Assembly: GCA_016187325.1 (NCBI GenBank)
Contig: JACPJY010000132.1
Location: forward strand, 1 to 6,905
Source: Rhodospirillales bacterium
GTDB lineage: Bacteria > Pseudomonadota > Alphaproteobacteria > Rhodospirillales > Casp-alpha2
Direction: 5' to 3'
Length of the DNA: 6,905 bases
Each line of letters begins with the position of its first letter. Within the stretch, counting starts at the first letter, position 1. The notes under the pieces are model-generated. The model was not told the DNA's origin. It saw nothing but the letters and a program-made list of their open reading frames with translations, and searched no databases. Below are positions 5,990-6,905 of this stretch, in pieces. The position numbers and the translations under genes are program-made.

Positions 5990-6407
5990 CCTGATCGTGA
6001 TCACCGGCCGCCTGGCGGACCTGCTTGAGCGCGAAAACGACGCGCTGCGCAATCGCCGCAGCAAGGAGCTGAACGATATCCTCGACGAGAAGGTGACCCT
6101 CGGCCGCGTCTATGAATCGCGGATCATGGGCCTGACCGAGGCCGCGGACGCGCTCGACGAGGTCGACCCGGAACTGCGCGAACGCCTGCGCGGTGTCGGC
6201 GAGAAGGTCAACGGGCTGATCGAGGAGAACGCCAAGTTGCTCAAGATCGCCATCGAGGCCAACCGGCGGGTCGTCAACCTGATAGCGGAAGCGGTGAAGG
6301 CCAGCGTGCCGTCGGCCGGGACCTATTCGCCGACCGGCGCCGCCACCCCGCAAGGCCACCGTGCCGCGCCGAGGAACATCGCAATTTCGGTCGACCGCAG
6401 GCTGTAG
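5964..6407 (+). CDS. flgN: FlgN-like flagellar export chaperone
   Basis: This 147-aa, highly charged and almost entirely helical protein has no signal peptide or membrane segment. It fits the FlgN family: small cytoplasmic chaperones that hold the hook-associated proteins FlgK and FlgL unfolded and escort them to the flagellar export gate. Long amphipathic helices rich in Glu, Arg and Leu cover about 5-57 and 65-113 (for example LADLLERENDALRNR and LIEENAKLLKIAIEANRR). A flexible Pro/Ala/Ser tail from about 114 contains TYSPTGAA, a position where family members often carry a conserved Tyr-Gly segment. The ATG follows AGGAG (5949-5953) with a 10-nt spacer and lies inside the last 26 nt of flgJ. 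Sequence evidence alone is moderate. The position directly before flgK, the expected client, is the strongest support. Confidence 0.72.
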   Translation: MDPTNRVNDLIVITGRLADLLERENDALRNRRSKELNDILDEKVTLGRVYESRIMGLTEAADALDEVDPELRERLRGVGEKVNGLIEENAKLLKIAIEANRRVVNLIAEAVKASVPSAGTYSPTGAATPQGHRAAPRNIAISVDRRL

Positions 6408-6429
6408 GACCTGACCCGGAGAGCTTTTT

Positions 6430-6905
6430 ATGGGTGACATTACCCAAGCGCTACGCACCGCGCAGAGTGGCCTGCTGGTCAACCAGCAGACGCTGAATGT
6501 TGTTTCCAACAACATCGCCAACCTCAACACCGAGGGCTACTCGCGCAAGATCGTCAAGACCGAGTCGCGGGTCATCGCGGGCGTCGGCGCCGGCGTGCAG
6601 ATCTCCGACGTCACCCGCTTGGTCGACGAAGGGCTTTTGAAGAGCCTGCGCCTTGAATTCGGCGAGCTGAACGCGCTCACCATCCAGGAGGGTTTCTACT
6701 CGCGCCTTCAGGACCTGTTCGGGGCACCTGGCGATAACCAATCGCTTTCCCACCAGGTCCAGGAATTCACCTCGGCTCTCGAAATGCTCGCCGTATCGCC
6801 CGACAAGTCGCTGGAGCAGGCCGAGCTCATTCGCCGCGCCCAGGACATCGTGCTGCGCCTCCAGGACATGAGCGCGACGATCCAGGAGTTGAGGCTGCAA
6901 GCCGA
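6430..6905 (+). CDS. flgK: Flagellar hook-associated protein 1 FlgK (3' partial)
   Basis: FlgK is the first hook-filament junction protein, exported through the flagellar channel and placed on the finished hook before FlgL and flagellin. The frame stays open to the right edge and 158 codons are visible. The start, MGDITQALRTAQSGLLVNQQ, and the following LNVVSNNIANLNTEGYSRK (about 22-40) are the characteristic N-terminal motif, with the NTEGYSR form typical of FlgK rather than FlgE or FlgG. GVGAGVQISDVTRLVDEGLLKSLR at about 51-74 and the helical region after 77 (ending LEMLAVSPDKSLEQ and onward) also match the family. GGAG at 6418-6421 lies 8 nt upstream of the ATG. The gap to flgN is only 22 nt, so it belongs to the flgI operon. 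Confidence 0.92.
   Translation, partial: MGDITQALRTAQSGLLVNQQTLNVVSNNIANLNTEGYSRKIVKTESRVIAGVGAGVQISDVTRLVDEGLLKSLRLEFGELNALTIQEGFYSRLQDLFGAPGDNQSLSHQVQEFTSALEMLAVSPDKSLEQAELIRRAQDIVLRLQDMSATIQELRLQA

Overview
This is a GC-rich bacterial window in which every recognisable gene lies on the + strand. It looks alphaproteobacterial, most plausibly Rhodospirillales-like. That placement is an inference from three things: a single-domain FlgJ without a muramidase domain, flagellar operons behind sigma-54 promoters with Caulobacter-like ftr palindromes, and the style of the protein sequences. No species can be named from this window alone.

Region 1 (1-2308) holds the end of an Fbp/Sfu-type iron(III) ABC transporter operon: a two-domain permease cut by the left edge, then its ATPase with an ATGA overlap. 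The substrate-binding protein is not in the window.

Region 2 (2309-2530) is a regulatory gap. It carries a terminator-like inverted repeat, a palindrome resembling the Caulobacter ftr (FlbD) element, an IHF-like site and a good sigma-54 promoter. flgE (hook protein, 2531-4129) follows and ends at an intrinsic terminator (4181-4205).

Region 3 (4130-4457) is a second regulatory gap. It carries the same three elements in the same order and at almost the same spacing, plus an imperfect direct repeat that flanks the promoter. It drives a compact operon: flgI (P-ring), flgJ (rod-binding protein), a FlgN-like export chaperone and flgK (hook-filament junction, cut by the right edge).

Together the flagellar genes supply the hook, the P-ring, a rod assembly factor, and the first hook-associated protein with its probable chaperone. 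These are middle-to-late assembly products that would need to be switched on together. The most notable signal is the matching promoter layout. Palindrome to IHF-like site is 65 and 66 nt, and IHF-like site to sigma-54 element is 15 and 15 nt. This suggests both units answer to one sigma-54 activator. The genes belong to known families and I see no new multi-gene system. The less ordinary material is in the two intergenic regions and in an inserted segment of FlgE.
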